64,000 nucleotides of DNA, taken from the NCBI GenBank assembly GCA_029212925.1, contig JARGOB010000007.1:1-64000 (forward strand). The letters run 5' to 3'. The position numbers were made by a program, and so were the translations under genes. Position 1 is the stretch's first letter, and every line of letters begins with the position of its first letter. This document shows, in pieces, positions 62,677 through 64,000 of the stretch. The notes under the pieces are model-generated. The model was not told the DNA's origin. It saw only the letters and a list, made by a program, of their open reading frames with translations, and searched no databases. This DNA comes from Coxiellaceae bacterium. Lineage in GTDB: Bacteria > Pseudomonadota > Gammaproteobacteria > Coxiellales > Coxiellaceae.

Positions 62677-64000
62677 CTAAGCCAGCGACGCTGAAACCAC
62701 CTCATAAACATCCGGCGACAAACCTTCCACAGCAATAATGCGCTCCAACTGCTGCTTCATTAATTTCTGGCGACCTTTATCCAGTTTCTGCCAACGAATC
62801 AACGGTTCGCATAGACGCGCTGCGGTTAAACGATTATGTTGATCTAAAGCAATCACCTGATCTGCCAAAAAGGCATAACCAGAACCATCGGCAGCATGAA
62901 AATGTATTAAATTAGCTGTAAATGCCCCCACCAAAGAACGCACATTATTCGGATTTAATAAATTAAAGGCATCACTAGCAACAATCGACTTTACTTCAGC
63001 CAACGTATTAGGCAACGAAGAGCATGCTTGCACCGCTAACCACTTATCCATCACTAATGCCTCATCATGCCAACGCTGACGAAAATCGATTAAAGCTTGC
63101 TGACGCACAGGATTATCCAAGTCATTCAAGGCGGTTAAAGCCGCCATACTATCCGTCATGTTTTCAGCTGTGTCAAACTGCTGCTTTACCACATCAACCA
63201 TATCGTCTGAGGCTAATGCCGCAAGGTAATGTAACGCCACACTCTTCAGGCTGCGCTTTGCTGCATTCGCTGGTGAATATTCCGGCGCCAAATCGCTGGT
63301 AATGCGATTATATGTATCAAGCCATTCGTCTTGCAACTGCATTGCCAGCGCTTCAATAATTGTATTACGAACCACATGCACAGCATCAACGTCTGCTTCC
63401 GGCATTACCTGCATTAAATAGTTTTCCGTCGGCAGGGTAAACAATAATGCTAATAGTTGTTGATCTTCGTTTCTATTTTTTAGCATCGTCGATAAGTGTG
63501 ACAGCAACACCATATCTAAATGCGCATCGTATTTTCCTTTACGACGATATTCTTCAACACCGGCCAAAATTAAGCGTACAAAATATTGTTGCGATGCATC
63601 CCAACGACTAAACGCATTGGTGTCTTTGGTCATCAACGTCAATAATTCTTGATCGCTATAAGCATAATGCAATTTCACTGGCGCCGAAAAATCGCGCAGC
63701 AAAGACAAGGCCGGTTGCTGCTCAACGTTAATAAATTCAAATACCTGATCTTCTTCAGTGATATCTAAAATACGTGTGCCGCTTAACGCATCATCCTCAT
63801 CTTTTAATTGAGTTGGCATTTCACCGTCTGCAGACATAAAGCCTATCGACAGTGGCATTTCATAGGGTAGCTTATGATCTTGACCAGGACCCGGTGTTTT
63901 CGGGCAATGTTGTCGCACTTCCATTTTTAATGTTTTAGCTTTCGTATCGTAATCAGCTTTTACAGTCAGCTCAGGTGTGCCACCTTGTTTATACCAGCGA
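62677..64000 (-). CDS. pepN: Aminopeptidase N, C-terminal part (partial)
   Basis: The reverse strand is open from the right edge of the window to 62677, covering about 440 residues. It starts within RWYKQGGTPEL and continues through MEVRQHCPKTPGPGQDHKLPYEMPLSIG-like sequence, which is the beta-domain of PepN. The helical-repeat C-terminal domain then follows (LNDLDNPVRQQALIDFRQRW, NPNNVRSLVGAF, ending YEVVSASLA). The catalytic HExxH domain lies outside the window. PepN is a cytoplasmic M1 zinc aminopeptidase. Confidence 0.92.
   Translation of the reverse strand, partial: RWYKQGGTPELTVKADYDTKAKTLKMEVRQHCPKTPGPGQDHKLPYEMPLSIGFMSADGEMPTQLKDEDDALSGTRILDITEEDQVFEFINVEQQPALSLLRDFSAPVKLHYAYSDQELLTLMTKDTNAFSRWDASQQYFVRLILAGVEEYRRKGKYDAHLDMVLLSHLSTMLKNRNEDQQLLALLFTLPTENYLMQVMPEADVDAVHVVRNTIIEALAMQLQDEWLDTYNRITSDLAPEYSPANAAKRSLKSVALHYLAALASDDMVDVVKQQFDTAENMTDSMAALTALNDLDNPVRQQALIDFRQRWHDEALVMDKWLAVQACSSLPNTLAEVKSIVASDAFNLLNPNNVRSLVGAFTANLIHFHAADGSGYAFLADQVIALDQHNRLTAARLCEPLIRWQKLDKGRQKLMKQQLERIIAVEGLSPDVYEVVSASLA

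Overview
The window reads as chromosome of an A/T-leaning gammaproteobacterium, most likely of the order Legionellales (Coxiellaceae/Legionellaceae-like). The clues are a tRNA-Tyr/Gly/Thr-tuf operon in the E. coli order, ubiquinone genes (ispB, ubiG), and many very large ORFs that look like secreted host-interaction proteins. One of these carries a SidE-type phosphodiesterase signature joined to ankyrin-like repeats. The species assignment is inference; no 16S or ribosomal protein gene is present.

Layout. 1-500: leftward tRNA-tuf operon with a strong promoter. 630-4450: ispB, two small membrane proteins and a Bcr/CflA-type exporter. 4450-18870: a block of large unknown proteins of 935, 942, 809, 552 and 1047 residues, broken by an AbiEi antitoxin whose AbiEii toxin partner is reduced to a 42-codon remnant. 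The 809 and 552 residue proteins are paralogues sharing a His...Asn...Gln-x4-Cys pattern. 18850-22080: MATE and MFS exporters and a membrane protein.

22235-26340: a compact natural-product locus. It holds a short LuxR-type regulator, an unrecognised 426 residue protein, a 60 residue peptide and a SAM-dependent methyltransferase that has the catalytic residues of the borosin alpha-N-methyltransferases at identical spacing. A convergent MFS transporter follows. I read it as a split borosin (backbone N-methylated RiPP) cluster.

26640-43540: mostly housekeeping and envelope genes. These are hypoxanthine-DNA glycosylase, M32 carboxypeptidase, an ATPase/nuclease-like protein, a complete tripartite ABC efflux operon, an SphA-like outer membrane protein, a penicillin-acylase-type hydrolase, SohB, a CDF zinc exporter, a lone Hpt protein, UbiG and Gph. 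43700-49930: three more large effector-like proteins (a phospholipase D-like one, a coiled one and an LRR-like one) and a DUF924 protein.

50100-54520: repetitive palindromes and the leftward xylE-xylB-xylA operon. 54514-58200: a second RiPP-like locus on the same strand. It has a 22 codon peptide with a strong ribosome binding site, then a perfect 10-bp hairpin, then an HExxH peptide-modifying enzyme, an NAD-dependent epimerase-like protein and an MFS transporter, with another short LuxR-type regulator just upstream. 58240-64000: a phage-repressor-like regulator, a queuosine-precursor transporter, a PrpD-family protein, a secreted Ser/Thr-rich protein, another repeat element and the C-terminal part of aminopeptidase N.

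The two peptide-modification loci, each with its own MFS exporter candidate and a short LuxR-HTH regulator of a similar build, are the most notable content. The SidE-like/ankyrin protein and the tandem His-Asn-Gln-Cys paralogues come next.
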